Translations under genes and position numbers: made by a program
Source: Vineibacter terrae
Lineage (GTDB): Bacteria > Pseudomonadota > Alphaproteobacteria > Reyranellales > Reyranellaceae
Direction of reading: 5' to 3'
DNA length: 64,000 nucleotides
NCBI RefSeq assembly: GCF_008039615.1
Contig: NZ_VDUZ01000007.1
Location: 124,001 to 188,000 of the forward strand
Part shown: positions 28,625 through 36,956 of the stretch, in pieces
How positions within the stretch are numbered: the stretch's first letter is position 1
Layout of the letters: the number at the start of each line of letters is the position of its first letter
Notes under the pieces: generated by a model
Told to the model about the DNA's origin: nothing
The model's input: only the letters and a program-made list of their open reading frames with translations
The model's database searches: none

Positions 28625-30529
28625 ATGTTCGATGTGGTCCCTCGTCTTGCCCTGGCCGCAATGAACCCGCCTGGAAACGCCGTCAAAACCCCGATCAAGC
28701 CCACCGATGCCTGGAAGGTGATCCGGATCGTCCTGCCGCATCTTTGGCCGCGGAATGCGCCGGAATTGCGACTGCGGGTACTGGTGGGCGCCGTGCTGCT
28801 GGTGGCGGCCAAGGTCACGAATGTCGGCGTCCCGGTGTTCTACAAGCACGCCGTCGACTCGCTTTCCAACCCGCTGGCCCAGGCCGTGGCGGTGCCGATC
28901 CTCCTGCTGGTGGCCTACGGCCTCGCCCGCGTCACGGCGCAGGCCTTCGGCGAGTTGCGCGATGCCATCTTCGCCAAGGTGGCGCAGCGGGCCGTCCGCA
29001 ATCTTGCGCTGCGGACCTTCGACCACTTGCACCGGCTGTCGCTGCGCTTTCACCTGGAGCGCCAGACCGGCGGCCTGTCGCGGGTGATCGAGCGCGGCAC
29101 GCAGGGCATGAGCTTCGTCATCAGCTTCATGACGTTCAACATCATCCCCACGGTGCTGGAGATCGCGATGGTCGCGGGGGTGATGTGGTTCCTGTTCGAC
29201 TGGCGCTTCTCGCTGGTCACGATGGCCGCGATCCTGGGCTACGTCGTCTTCACCGTGCAGCTGTCGGCGTGGCGCAGCATGCTGGTGCGCCGGATGAACG
29301 ACAGCGACACCGATGCCAACGCCAAGGCGATCGACAGCCTGCTGAACTACGAGACCGTGAAGTATTTCGGCAACGAGCAGCACGAGGCCGCCCGCTTCGA
29401 CGTCGCGCGCCAGCGCTATGAGCGCGCCGCCGTGCGCAGCCGGATCTCGCTGTCGGTGCTCAATGTCGGCCAGGGCGCGATCATCTCGCTGGGCCTGGTG
29501 GTCGTGATGGCGATGGCCGGGCAGGGCGTGATCGACAAGACCATGACCTTGGGCGACTTCGTGGCGGTCAATGCCTTCCTGATCCAGCTCTACCAGCCGC
29601 TCAACATGCTCGGCTTCGCCTTCCGCGAGATCCGCGACGGCCTGGTCAACATGGAGAAGATGTTCGATCTGCTGCAGATGCCGGAGGAGGTCGCCGACAA
29701 GCCGGGTGCGCCGCCTCTGGCCGCCGGGCCGGGCGCCGTCACCTTCGAGCATGTCAATTTCCGCTACGAGGCCGACCGCCAGATCCTTCATGACGTGTCG
29801 CTCGCCGTGCCGCCGGGCCACACGGTGGCCATCGTCGGCCCTTCGGGCGCCGGCAAGTCGACCATCTCGCGCATCCTCTACCGGTTCTACGATGTCGCCG
29901 GCGGGCGCGTCCGCATCGATGGCCAGGATATCCGCGATGTCACCCAGAAGAGCCTGCGGGCGGCGATCGGCATCGTCCCGCAGGATACCGTGCTGTTCAA
30001 CGACACCGTCTACTACAACATCGCCTATGGCCGCCCCGGCACCACGCGCGATGAGGTCGAGGAAGCGGCGCGGCTGGCGCGGATCCATGATTTCATCGTC
30101 TCGCTGCCCAAGGGCTACGAGACGATGGTCGGCGAGCGCGGGCTGAAGCTGTCGGGTGGCGAGAAGCAGCGGGTCGCGATCGCCCGTACCATCCTCAAGA
30201 ACCCCCGCATCCTGCTGTTCGACGAGGCGACGTCGGCGCTCGATACCCGCACCGAGCAGGAGATCCTGGCGTCGCTGCGCGAGGTCTCGCGCGGCCGCAC
30301 GACCTTGGTGATCGCCCATCGCCTGTCGACAGTGATCGATTCGGACGAGATCGTGGTTCTGATGGCCGGCCGCGTCGCCGAGCGCGGCAGCCACGCCGCC
30401 CTGCTGGCGCGCAACGGCGTCTACGCCGACATGTGGCGCCGCCAGCAGGAGGCCGCCGCCGAGGCCGCGCGCAAGGTCGAGGAGCCGCCTTCGCTGCGCG
30501 CCGAGGGGCACCTGGCGGCGGCGCAGTGA
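28625..30529 (+). CDS. Atm1-type ABC exporter (half-transporter)
   Basis: A 634-residue fused membrane/ATPase protein. Six transmembrane helices lie in residues 45-330. The Atm1-specific SLLNYETVKYFGNEQHEA and FQLYQPLN-like LIQLYQPLNMLGFAFREI, where glutathione-type substrates bind, are present. The ATPase has Walker A GPSGAGKST, signature LSGGEKQRVAIAR, Walker B RILLFDEATSALD and H-loop VIAHRLST. Homologues export glutathione-linked sulphur or heavy-metal complexes and affect Fe-S supply. I used the ATG at 28625; another at 28661 is possible. Two palindromes precede it. Confidence 0.93.
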   Translation: MFDVVPRLALAAMNPPGNAVKTPIKPTDAWKVIRIVLPHLWPRNAPELRLRVLVGAVLLVAAKVTNVGVPVFYKHAVDSLSNPLAQAVAVPILLLVAYGLARVTAQAFGELRDAIFAKVAQRAVRNLALRTFDHLHRLSLRFHLERQTGGLSRVIERGTQGMSFVISFMTFNIIPTVLEIAMVAGVMWFLFDWRFSLVTMAAILGYVVFTVQLSAWRSMLVRRMNDSDTDANAKAIDSLLNYETVKYFGNEQHEAARFDVARQRYERAAVRSRISLSVLNVGQGAIISLGLVVVMAMAGQGVIDKTMTLGDFVAVNAFLIQLYQPLNMLGFAFREIRDGLVNMEKMFDLLQMPEEVADKPGAPPLAAGPGAVTFEHVNFRYEADRQILHDVSLAVPPGHTVAIVGPSGAGKSTISRILYRFYDVAGGRVRIDGQDIRDVTQKSLRAAIGIVPQDTVLFNDTVYYNIAYGRPGTTRDEVEEAARLARIHDFIVSLPKGYETMVGERGLKLSGGEKQRVAIARTILKNPRILLFDEATSALDTRTEQEILASLREVSRGRTTLVIAHRLSTVIDSDEIVVLMAGRVAERGSHAALLARNGVYADMWRRQQEAAAEAARKVEEPPSLRAEGHLAAAQ

Positions 30530-30577
30530 CTGGGTGACGCCCGATCTGGTATGCTGAGGCTAGGTCTGGAGCGGACG

Positions 30578-30875
30578 ATGCTGCGGGACGAGATCATTGC
30601 CAGATTGAAGCGGGAGGAGCACACATCTGCGTGCCCGTGGCGTGACTCGGTTGGCGCTGTTCGGCTCGGTCGTGCGTGGTGAGGAACGGCCCGGTAGCGA
30701 CGTCGATCTGCTGATCGATGTCGATCCCAATGTCAAATTTTCGCTGCTCGATCGTGCAGGAGTGATCAATCGGCTGGAAGATGCCCTTGGCCGACCTGTC
30801 GAGGTCTGTCGCCGTGAGATGCTGAAGCCGTTGCTGCGTGACCGCATTCTGTCGGAAGCCATGGACGTCTTCTGA
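30578..30875 (+). pseudogene. MNT-type nucleotidyltransferase, frameshifted near the N terminus
   Basis: The frame from GTG 30642 reads TRLALFGSVVRGEERPGSDVDLLIDV, the minimal nucleotidyltransferase GSxxRGxxxxxSDxDL motif, ending at 30875. The expected N-terminal helix, MLRDEIIARLKREE, is found from the ATG at 30578 but in another frame; the switch falls in GAGGAGCACACATCTG around 30618-30627 (one extra base). It is either a genuine frameshift, an assembly error, or starts at GTG 30642 (77 residues). HepT/MntA pairs are toxin-antitoxin modules; the sequence after it (from 30874) is only a vestige of a HepT start, if that. Confidence 0.6.
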
Positions 30876-31066
30876 TGCCGCCAGGACGATCGCATCTCGG
30901 ATCTCGGATCTGGTCAATTGTGACCCTGGGTCTTCCTACCTTGGAGCTTGCCGTTACGTCGATGTTGCAGGGATTGGATCCGCTTCCCTGACGCGGCCAT
31001 GCCCTTTGGAACTTTGGGCCCGCGCCACGGCTGACAATGCCGATCCGATCCGCTAGACCGGTCGTG

Positions 31067-32065
31067 ATGACCGCGCTGGCAACAAAGACGCAACCCGTGG
31101 AAGATCCCCTCTTCGCCCCGCTGCTGGCGGGCGATCGGCGGGCGTTGGCGCGCGCCATCACCCTGGTCGAGTCCACGCGCGAGGATCATCGCGAGCGGGC
31201 CGATGCGCTGTTGACGGCGCTATTGCCCCATACCGGCAGGTCGGTGCGGCTGGGCATCACCGGCGTGCCGGGCGTCGGCAAGTCGACATTCATCGAGCGG
31301 TTCGGCCTGCACCTGATCGAGGCCGGCCACAAGGTGGCCGTTCTGGCGATCGATCCGTCATCCAAGCGCACGGGCGGCTCGATCCTGGGTGACAAGACGC
31401 GCATGGAGCTGCTGTCGCGCCAGGCCAATGCCTTCATTCGCCCCTCGCCGGCCGGCACGACGCTGGGCGGCGTCGCCCGGCGGACACGCGAGGCGATGCT
31501 GCTGGTCGAGGCTGCCGGCCACGACGTGGCGATCGTCGAGACCGTGGGCGTAGGCCAATCGGAGACCGCCGTCGCCGACATGGTCGATATGTTCATCCTG
31601 CTGCTGCCGCCGTCGGGCGGCGATGACCTGCAGGGCATCAAGAAAGGCGTCGTGGAGCTGGCCGATCTGCTGGTGGTCAACAAGGCGGACGGCGACCTGG
31701 CCAGGGCGGCGCAACGGTCGGCCAGCGACTATCTGAACGCCCTGCGGCTGCTCTATCCTGTCTCCGCCGCCTGGATGCCCGAGGTGCGGACCTGCTCTGC
31801 GGTCGAGGGCCGCGGTATCGCCGAGGTGTGGGATGCCGTCGGCCGCTACCGCGCCGCGCAGGGCGAGGCCGGCATTGCCAGGCGCCGCGGCGTGCAGGCG
31901 CGGGCCTGGCTGTGGAACGAGATCGGTGAGACCTTGATGGCGGCGCTGCGCCGGCACCCCGAGGTCAAGCGGCAGCTGGCGGCGCTGGAGCACGATGTCG
32001 AGACCGGTGCCCTGGCGCCGTCAGCGGCGGCGCGGCGCATCCTGGGGACGTTCTTGGGGCGATGA
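31067..32065 (+). CDS. meaB: Methylmalonyl-CoA mutase-associated GTPase MeaB
   Basis: A 332-residue G3E P-loop GTPase. G1 is [10 protein letters not shown], the [18 protein letters not shown] switch block is typical of MeaB/Arg[10 protein letters not shown] is G3, and VVNKADGD is G4. It loads and protects adenosylcobalamin on methylmalonyl-CoA mutase (scpA at 23842). The start is the ATG at 31067; the ORF extends upstream only through low-homology residues. It overlaps the next gene by ATGA. Confidence 0.96.
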   Translation: MTALATKTQPVEDPLFAPLLAGDRRALARAITLVESTREDHRERADALLTALLPHTGRSVRLGITGVPGVGKSTFIERFGLHLIEAGHKVAVLAIDPSSKRTGGSILGDKTRMELLSRQANAFIRPSPAGTTLGGVARRTREAMLLVEAAGHDVAIVETVGVGQSETAVADMVDMFILLLPPSGGDDLQGIKKGVVELADLLVVNKADGDLARAAQRSASDYLNALRLLYPVSAAWMPEVRTCSAVEGRGIAEVWDAVGRYRAAQGEAGIARRRGVQARAWLWNEIGETLMAALRRHPEVKRQLAALEHDVETGALAPSAAARRILGTFLGR

Positions 32066-32622
32066 GCCAAGCGAAGAAAACGAACACCGCCAAGGGCGCA
32101 CGCGTGCGCCAGGCGCTGGCGCGCAAGCTGGGCGCCAAGCCCGCGGGTGGCCGCGGCCGACGTGTCGACCCGGCCAAGGTGGCCGATGAGGTGCTGCCGT
32201 TCTGGAAGCGCAAGACGTTGGTGCAGATGACCCAGCGCGAGTGGGAGTCGCTGTGCGATGGCTGCGGCAAGTGCTGCGTCAACAAGCTCGAGTACGAGGA
32301 GACCGGCGAGGTCGTGCAGACCAATACCTGCTGCCGGCTGCTCGATACCCATACCTGCCGCTGCGGCGACTACAAGAACCGCAAGAAGATCGTGCCGGAC
32401 TGCATCCAGCTCTCGCCTGATGTGGTGGCGGAGATGGATTGGCTGCCGCGTAGCTGTGCCTATCGGCTGGTGCTGCAGGGTCGCGATCTCTTCTGGTGGC
32501 ACCCGCTGGTGTCCGGCGATCCCGAGACCGTGCACGAGGCCGGCGTATCGGCACGCGGCAAGGTGATCTCCGAGCTCGAGGCCGGCGACCTCGCCGAGCA
32601 CGTGCTTGACGACTGGCTGTGA
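32062..32622 (+). CDS. YcgN family cysteine-cluster protein (UPF0260)
   Basis: A 186-residue protein overlapping meaB by [18 protein letters not shown] starts the zinc/iron-chelating CxxCxxCC cluster, continued by [24 protein letters not shown] and SCAYR, the YcgN/UPF0260 pattern. A Lys/Arg-rich leader of about 40 residues ([20 protein letters not shown]) precedes the usual start and is unusually basic. Function is unknown; a metal-binding role is inferred. Confidence 0.9.
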   Translation: MSQAKKTNTAKGARVRQALARKLGAKPAGGRGRRVDPAKVADEVLPFWKRKTLVQMTQREWESLCDGCGKCCVNKLEYEETGEVVQTNTCCRLLDTHTCRCGDYKNRKKIVPDCIQLSPDVVAEMDWLPRSCAYRLVLQGRDLFWWHPLVSGDPETVHEAGVSARGKVISELEAGDLAEHVLDDWL

Positions 32623-32636
32623 GGTTGTGGCGGCGT

Positions 32637-33650
32637 ATGGTGGCGCAGGTGGACCAGCGTTCAGCCCGGCCGCGCTGGCGCGGGCTCTTCTTTGGACTGG
32701 CGCTCCTGGTCGTCCTGGCTGGCACAGCGGCGTGGTACGGATGGCGTTCCCTCGGCGCGGTCGCCGAGCTGCCGTGCCCGACGCAGCCGGCTGACCGCGG
32801 GATCGCCAATTGCTTGACCGCCGTCACTGTGCCCGGTGCCAACCTGACTGTGACAACGACGATCGGGCTGTCTGCGGACGGCACGGTCGCCTACTTCCAG
32901 ACAGGGCCGGACCGTGCCGGTCCGGTGTCGCTGGTGGGAGTCTCGACCCGGGAGGGCCGCGAGATCTGGCGCCATCCGCTGCCGGTTCAGGCCCAGCCCC
33001 GGGGTATCGTGTTCGCGCCGTCAGGCGGGCAGGTCGCTGTGTGGGGCGGGGGCAGAAACGTGCGCGTGATGTCCGTGCCCGACGGCAAGGTGATGTCCGA
33101 CATCACGACTGCGGCGCTTTTGGATTTCGACGTCTTGTTCTCGCCCGAGGGCGATGCGATCGTGGCCCATCACCAGCGCTACAAGCTCGGCGATACGGCC
33201 GAGGCACCCATGCCGGAGCCGGGCTTCCGTGCCGACGGCCGCTGCAACACCGTCGTCGGACAGAGCAATATCGGCCGGGTGCTGAGCCGTGACCGCGGCC
33301 TCGTGGTCAAGATGACGACGCCGGGGCGCTACGCGCGCGAGACGGATTTCTGCGCGGCGAAGACCATCCTCCCGCTCGACGGACCGGAGAGCGCGTTTCT
33401 GTCCTTCGCGCCGGGCGATCGGCATGTGGCGGCGACCTACAATATCGCCGGCCGCTCCAGGAGCGATTGGAGGACCCTGGTCGAGATCTACGACACCGGG
33501 GACCGTTCCTCGTCGGCGACCCGGGTGTCCCGCATCGTTCTTGATGGCGATGTCGGCTATCGCATCGGCTGGTCGCCGGACGGCAGACGGCTCGCCGTGC
33601 TCAAGGTCAAGGATTCGGTTGCTACGGCGCAGGTCTACGCCGTGCCATAA
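32637..33650 (+). CDS. Membrane-anchored beta-propeller-like hypothetical protein
   Basis: A 337-residue protein with an N-terminal transmembrane anchor (GLFFGLALLVVLAGTAAWYG) and then WD40/PQQ-like strands: GLSADGTVAYFQTG, GIVFAPSGGQVAVWGGG, VLFSPEGDAIVAHH, IGWSPDGRRLAVLKV. These SPDG-type turns support a periplasmic propeller. Either the ATG at 32637 or a GTG at 32619 overlapping the ycgN stop could be the start. No ligand or partner is evident. Confidence 0.75.
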   Translation: MVAQVDQRSARPRWRGLFFGLALLVVLAGTAAWYGWRSLGAVAELPCPTQPADRGIANCLTAVTVPGANLTVTTTIGLSADGTVAYFQTGPDRAGPVSLVGVSTREGREIWRHPLPVQAQPRGIVFAPSGGQVAVWGGGRNVRVMSVPDGKVMSDITTAALLDFDVLFSPEGDAIVAHHQRYKLGDTAEAPMPEPGFRADGRCNTVVGQSNIGRVLSRDRGLVVKMTTPGRYARETDFCAAKTILPLDGPESAFLSFAPGDRHVAATYNIAGRSRSDWRTLVEIYDTGDRSSSATRVSRIVLDGDVGYRIGWSPDGRRLAVLKVKDSVATAQVYAVP

Positions 33651-33658
33651 TCGAGGTC

Positions 33659-34204
33659 ATGGACCGAATTGCCGTCTTGACCACCAAGCGTTTGCGCCTG
33701 CGGGCCTGGGAGGAGCACGATCTTGCTCCCTTCGCGGCGCTGAACGCCGACCCGCTTGTGATGGCGCATTTCCCCAAGTGCCTGGACCGGGCCGAGAGCG
33801 ATGCGTTCGCTGCCCGCATACGGGATCACTTCGCGCGCCACGGCTTTGGCCTGTGGGCAGTGGAAGTGCCTGGCGTCACCGGTTTCGCCGGGTTCGTCGG
33901 CCTGTCCGTGCCGGCGTTCCAGGCGCCTTTCACCCCTTGTGTCGAGATCGGCTGGCGCCTGTCCGCGGCGTGCTGGGGGCACGGCTATGCGACGGAGGCG
34001 GCGCGGGCGGCGGTGGCGTTCGGCTTCAACGACCTGGGGTTCAAGGAGATCGTCTCGTTCACGGTGCCGGCCAATCTGCCGTCACGCCGGGTGATGGAGC
34101 GGCTGGGCATGAGCCGCACGCCGGCGGATGACTTCGAGCACCCCAACCTGCCGTCGGGCCACAAGCTGCGGCCGCACGTGCTCTATCGCCTGCGCGCGCC
34201 GTAG
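33659..34204 (+). CDS. GNAT acetyltransferase (RimJ/RimL type)
   Basis: A 181-residue acetyltransferase. LTTKRLRLRAWEEHDLAPF is the N-terminal family opening, WRLSAACWGHGYATEAARAAV the acetyl-CoA-binding motif A, and NLPSRRVMERLGMSR the C-terminal motif. It is 9 bases after the propeller gene stop. Substrate is unknown. Confidence 0.9.
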   Translation: MDRIAVLTTKRLRLRAWEEHDLAPFAALNADPLVMAHFPKCLDRAESDAFAARIRDHFARHGFGLWAVEVPGVTGFAGFVGLSVPAFQAPFTPCVEIGWRLSAACWGHGYATEAARAAVAFGFNDLGFKEIVSFTVPANLPSRRVMERLGMSRTPADDFEHPNLPSGHKLRPHVLYRLRAP

Positions 34205-34205
34205 C

Positions 34206-34793
34206 TCAGCCCGGCGGTGCTGCGCTGGGTCGGATGGGCTGGCGCTCGACGGATTGGAACTTGTTGGGGCAGGAGAGCTCGGTCGGATCGATCTCCTCGT
34301 CCTGGTCCTTCATCTCGATGGCGCAGAACACGAACTCGCCGCGCGGCTCGCCGTCGATGGTGATGTAATACGAATACGTGCCCGGCGGGTCGCCGTCGAT
34401 GATGCACCAGGAACGCATCATGTAGCCGTCCACGACGCGTTCGCGCATGCGTGTGGTGGCCCGGGTCTTGTCCGGCGACACCTCGGTTTCCGGCCCGGCG
34501 ATCACGTCCTTCGCCGGCTGCGAGGTCTGCAGCACCTCGACCAGGCTCACGGTGCGATCAGGGCCGCCCAGCCATGTGCGCCAGCCGAAGCAGGCCTTGT
34601 TGATCAGCAACGGGATGGCATTGGTCTCGTAATATTTCGTCGACCCGTCGCTCTTGGTGATCGAGACGAAGGGGATGCTGCGTACCTTGGGCGCCTTGCG
34701 TGGCGACTCCTGGGCCACGGCCAGGGACAAGGTGCCAGCGGCCAGCGCCGTGGCGGCGAGGCCGGCGAGGAGGAGGCGGGCGGAGCGGCTCAT
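34206..34793 (-). CDS. Secreted paralog A of a local uncharacterised family
   Basis: A 195-residue protein with a Sec signal peptide (MSRSARLLLAGLAATALAAG to AVAQ). AGAGGA 7 bases upstream supports the ATG at 34793 over the ATG at 34799. The mature part shares with the 36419 and 36957 genes the order KACFGW, WCIIDGDPPGTY, FVFCAIE and ELSCPNKF, so four conserved cysteines and the DxDPxG box. No known domain is recognised. It is last in the minus-strand housekeeping block, after rlmH. Confidence 0.8.
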   Translation of the reverse strand: MSRSARLLLAGLAATALAAGTLSLAVAQESPRKAPKVRSIPFVSITKSDGSTKYYETNAIPLLINKACFGWRTWLGGPDRTVSLVEVLQTSQPAKDVIAGPETEVSPDKTRATTRMRERVVDGYMMRSWCIIDGDPPGTYSYYITIDGEPRGEFVFCAIEMKDQDEEIDPTELSCPNKFQSVERQPIRPSAAPPG

Positions 34794-34850
34794 GGACATG
34801 TCCTCTATGTAGCCAGCTTTTCGCGGCAAAAAAGCGGCAAGACAACCGGC

Positions 34851-35309
34851 TCAGGCCCGATGATAGGGGTGGCCGGCCAGAATCTGCTGTGCCCGGTAGA
34901 GCTGCTCGATCAGCAGGATGCGTGCCAGCATATGCGGGAACGTCATCGGGCCGAACGACAGCACCAGTGCACACCGTTTGAGCAGTGCCTCCGGATGTCC
35001 CTCGGCGCCACCGATCAGGAACGCGAGATCGCCCGCCCCGGTGTCGCGGCGGGTACCCACCCAGCGGGCAAAGCCATCGCTGTCCAGGACCTTGCCGCGC
35101 CGGTCAAGCGCCACCAGGGCCGCGTCCGCGGGACAGGCCGCCAGCAGCAGGTCGGCTTCCCGCGCCATCCGCTCCGCCGCCGGCAGCTTTCGCCGCTCCT
35201 CGACCTCGCGCAGGGCCAGAGGCCAGGCCATGCGCTGGGCGTAGGAATCGTACAGCATCTTCTCGGGGCCAGCCTTGAGCCTGCCGACAGCGGCGAGTGT
35301 CAGGCGCAT
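34851..35309 (-). CDS. rlmH: 23S rRNA pseudouridine(1915) N3-methyltransferase RlmH
   Basis: A 152-residue SPOUT-class methyltransferase. AFLIGGAEGH is the AdoMet-binding knot loop, LSFGPMTFPHMLARILLIEQ the following helix, and the C terminus ends in HPYHRA, the invariant HPYH. It modifies pseudouridine 1915 in helix 69 of the 70S ribosome. It lies 12 bases after rsfS in the conserved nadD-rsfS-rlmH order. Confidence 0.97.
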   Translation of the reverse strand: MRLTLAAVGRLKAGPEKMLYDSYAQRMAWPLALREVEERRKLPAAERMAREADLLLAACPADAALVALDRRGKVLDSDGFARWVGTRRDTGAGDLAFLIGGAEGHPEALLKRCALVLSFGPMTFPHMLARILLIEQLYRAQQILAGHPYHRA

Positions 35310-35321
35310 GGCCCGGCAACC

Positions 35322-35762
35322 TCAGGTATCGGTATCGCCGGCCTCGTCGTCAGCCGGTGCCGGCGCCTTCTTGCGGCGCGTGGCACGTGCCGGCTTGGCC
35401 TCGGCCGGACCCTCGGGGAAGCTCCACAGCCGCTCGAGCTGATAAAGCTCCCGCACTTCGGGGCGGAAGACATGGACGATGACGTCGCCGGCATCGACCA
35501 GCACCCAGTCGCCCTGTGACTTGCCTTCGACGCGCACGCCCTTGAAGCCGTTGTCCTTCAGACGCTCCGCGAGATGATCGGCGATCGCGGCCACCTGACG
35601 CGAGGAACGCCCGCTGCAGACCACCATGCTGTCGGCGACGGTGCTCTTGCCGGCAATGTCGATGACGGCGACATCCTCGGCCTTGTCCTCGGCCAGCGAG
35701 GCCAGGACCAGCTTCTGGACAGGATCGGACGATCGAGGTTGGCGTTTTGGGCGGGCGGGAAT
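35322..35762 (-). CDS. rsfS: Ribosomal silencing factor RsfS, apparently ATT-initiated
   Basis: RsfS binds ribosomal protein uL14 and blocks subunit joining during starvation. The conserved fold begins at DPVQKLVLASLAEDKAEDVA and continues IDIAGKSTVADSMVVCSGRS. An ATG start at 35627 (101 residues) would delete that whole first half. Upstream there is no ATG, GTG or TTG before the in-frame nadD stop. The ATT at 35762 follows GAGGAG (35770-35775) by 7 bases and gives 146 residues starting IPARPKRQP, so ATT initiation is likely. The tail is Lys/Ala-rich. Confidence 0.85.
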   Translation of the reverse strand: MPARPKRQPRSSDPVQKLVLASLAEDKAEDVAVIDIAGKSTVADSMVVCSGRSSRQVAAIADHLAERLKDNGFKGVRVEGKSQGDWVLVDAGDVIVHVFRPEVRELYQLERLWSFPEGPAEAKPARATRRKKAPAPADDEAGDTDT

Positions 35763-35780
35763 GGCAGGTCTCCTCGGACG

Positions 35781-36416
35781 TCAGGCAGGTCGGTGCCCGG
35801 CGCGTAATGCTGTTGCCGATAGCGGGCTCAACCTCGAATGGATGAAGCTCCAGGCCGGCGGTGCGGCGTCGGCCAGCGTTGCCGCGGCCTGTTCGCTCCG
35901 GCGGCGCTCAGGATAGCGTCGCGCCACGGCGCCGGCCAGGGCGCGTGTCCCGTTGCCTGGCCGGTCCAGCACCGCGAAGGGCGCCAGGCGGCACAGGTCG
36001 GGCCAGCGCTTCCAGCGCGCCATCTGGGCCAGGTTGTCGGCGCCCATCAGCCAGACGAAGCGCGTCGCCGGAAACAACTGCCGAAGCGCGGCCAGCGTGT
36101 CGATGGTGTAGCGCGTGCCCAGGGCACGCTCGATGTCGGTAACCCGGATCCGGGTGCCGGCAGCCTGGTGGCGGGCCTGGGCCATCCGCTGCTCCAGGGG
36201 CGCCATGCCGTCCGTTGCTTTCAGCGGGTTTTGTGGCGAGACCAGCCACCAGACCTCGTCGAGACGCAGCCGTTGCAGGGCTGTGAGGCTGATATGCCGA
36301 TGGCCGGCATGGGCCGGGTTGAACGAGCCGCCCAGCAGGCCGATGCGGCGCGGCGCGCTGCCCAGGGCAGCACGGATCCCGGCAGGCAGGTAGGGACGGA
36401 TATGGTCGCGGCGCAC
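35781..36416 (-). CDS. nadD: Nicotinate-nucleotide adenylyltransferase
   Basis: A 211-residue nucleotidyltransferase of NAD synthesis. GLLGGSFNPAHAGHRHIS is the GxFxPxHxGH motif that binds ATP, VWWLVSPQNPLK and FVWLMGADNLAQMARW are family blocks, and IHSRLSPLSATALR replaces the usual ISSTAIR. The GTG at 36416 is chosen because it gives VRRDHIRPYL just before the family start and slightly overlaps the preceding paralog B stop. Upstream gene coupling is suggested. Confidence 0.94.
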   Translation of the reverse strand: MRRDHIRPYLPAGIRAALGSAPRRIGLLGGSFNPAHAGHRHISLTALQRLRLDEVWWLVSPQNPLKATDGMAPLEQRMAQARHQAAGTRIRVTDIERALGTRYTIDTLAALRQLFPATRFVWLMGADNLAQMARWKRWPDLCRLAPFAVLDRPGNGTRALAGAVARRYPERRRSEQAAATLADAAPPAWSFIHSRLSPLSATALRAGHRPA

Positions 36417-36418
36417 GC

Positions 36419-36955
36419 TCAGGATCCCAGGAACCGGCCCTTGCAGGAGAGCGTCTCCAGCCGCACCTCTTCGCCGGGCTCCAGCCGGATGCCACAGAAC
36501 CGGAAATTGGCGACCGTCTTGCCGTCGATCAGCACGCGGTAGAGATATTCGCCCGGTGGATCGGCATCGTTGACGCACCACGTGCCGCTCACACCGCCCT
36601 GGGTACGCACGGTGCGACGCCACTCGGTGCCATCCGACGACTGGTTGATCTTGATATCCGAGGAGACGTCGAACCGGGTCGGGCCGGGCGTCCGCTGGAT
36701 CTCAGTGAGCACGACGGTCCGGTCGGATCCAGGCAGCACCACCACCCAGGTGTAGCAGGCGCGCACCGGCCATAGCGGGAAAGCGTCGCTGCGGACAGGT
36801 CCCTGGATATTCTCGCCGCGTTCGTTGCGGACGACGACATAGGTGTAGGTGTCGGTCACGCCGGGCGACGACTGGGCCCGGGCCCCTGGCGGCGCGGCCA
36901 CGGCCAGCCCTGTCGCCAGCATGGTGATGCCGATCCTCAACGACGCAGACGCCAC
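36419..36955 (-). CDS. Secreted paralog B of the same family
   Basis: A 178-residue protein with a signal peptide (MASASLRIGITMLATGLAVA to GARAQ), GTG start at 36955; an internal ATG at 36922 is possible. It shares with its neighbours IQGPVRSDAFPLWPVRACY, WCVNDADPPGEYLY, FRFCGIRL and LETLSCKGRF, i.e. four conserved cysteines. It is immediately after paralog C (1 base) and overlaps nadD, so it is part of the same transcript. Function is unknown. Confidence 0.8.
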   Translation of the reverse strand: MASASLRIGITMLATGLAVAAPPGARAQSSPGVTDTYTYVVVRNERGENIQGPVRSDAFPLWPVRACYTWVVVLPGSDRTVVLTEIQRTPGPTRFDVSSDIKINQSSDGTEWRRTVRTQGGVSGTWCVNDADPPGEYLYRVLIDGKTVANFRFCGIRLEPGEEVRLETLSCKGRFLGS

Positions 36956-36956
36956 G

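Noticed and set aside
27674-30511. A 945-codon minus-strand frame
   Set aside because: Only its last third (from 28537) is the DUF3108 gene; the rest is antisense to the Atm1-type exporter and has Arg/His/Asp-rich composition typical of high-GC shadow frames.
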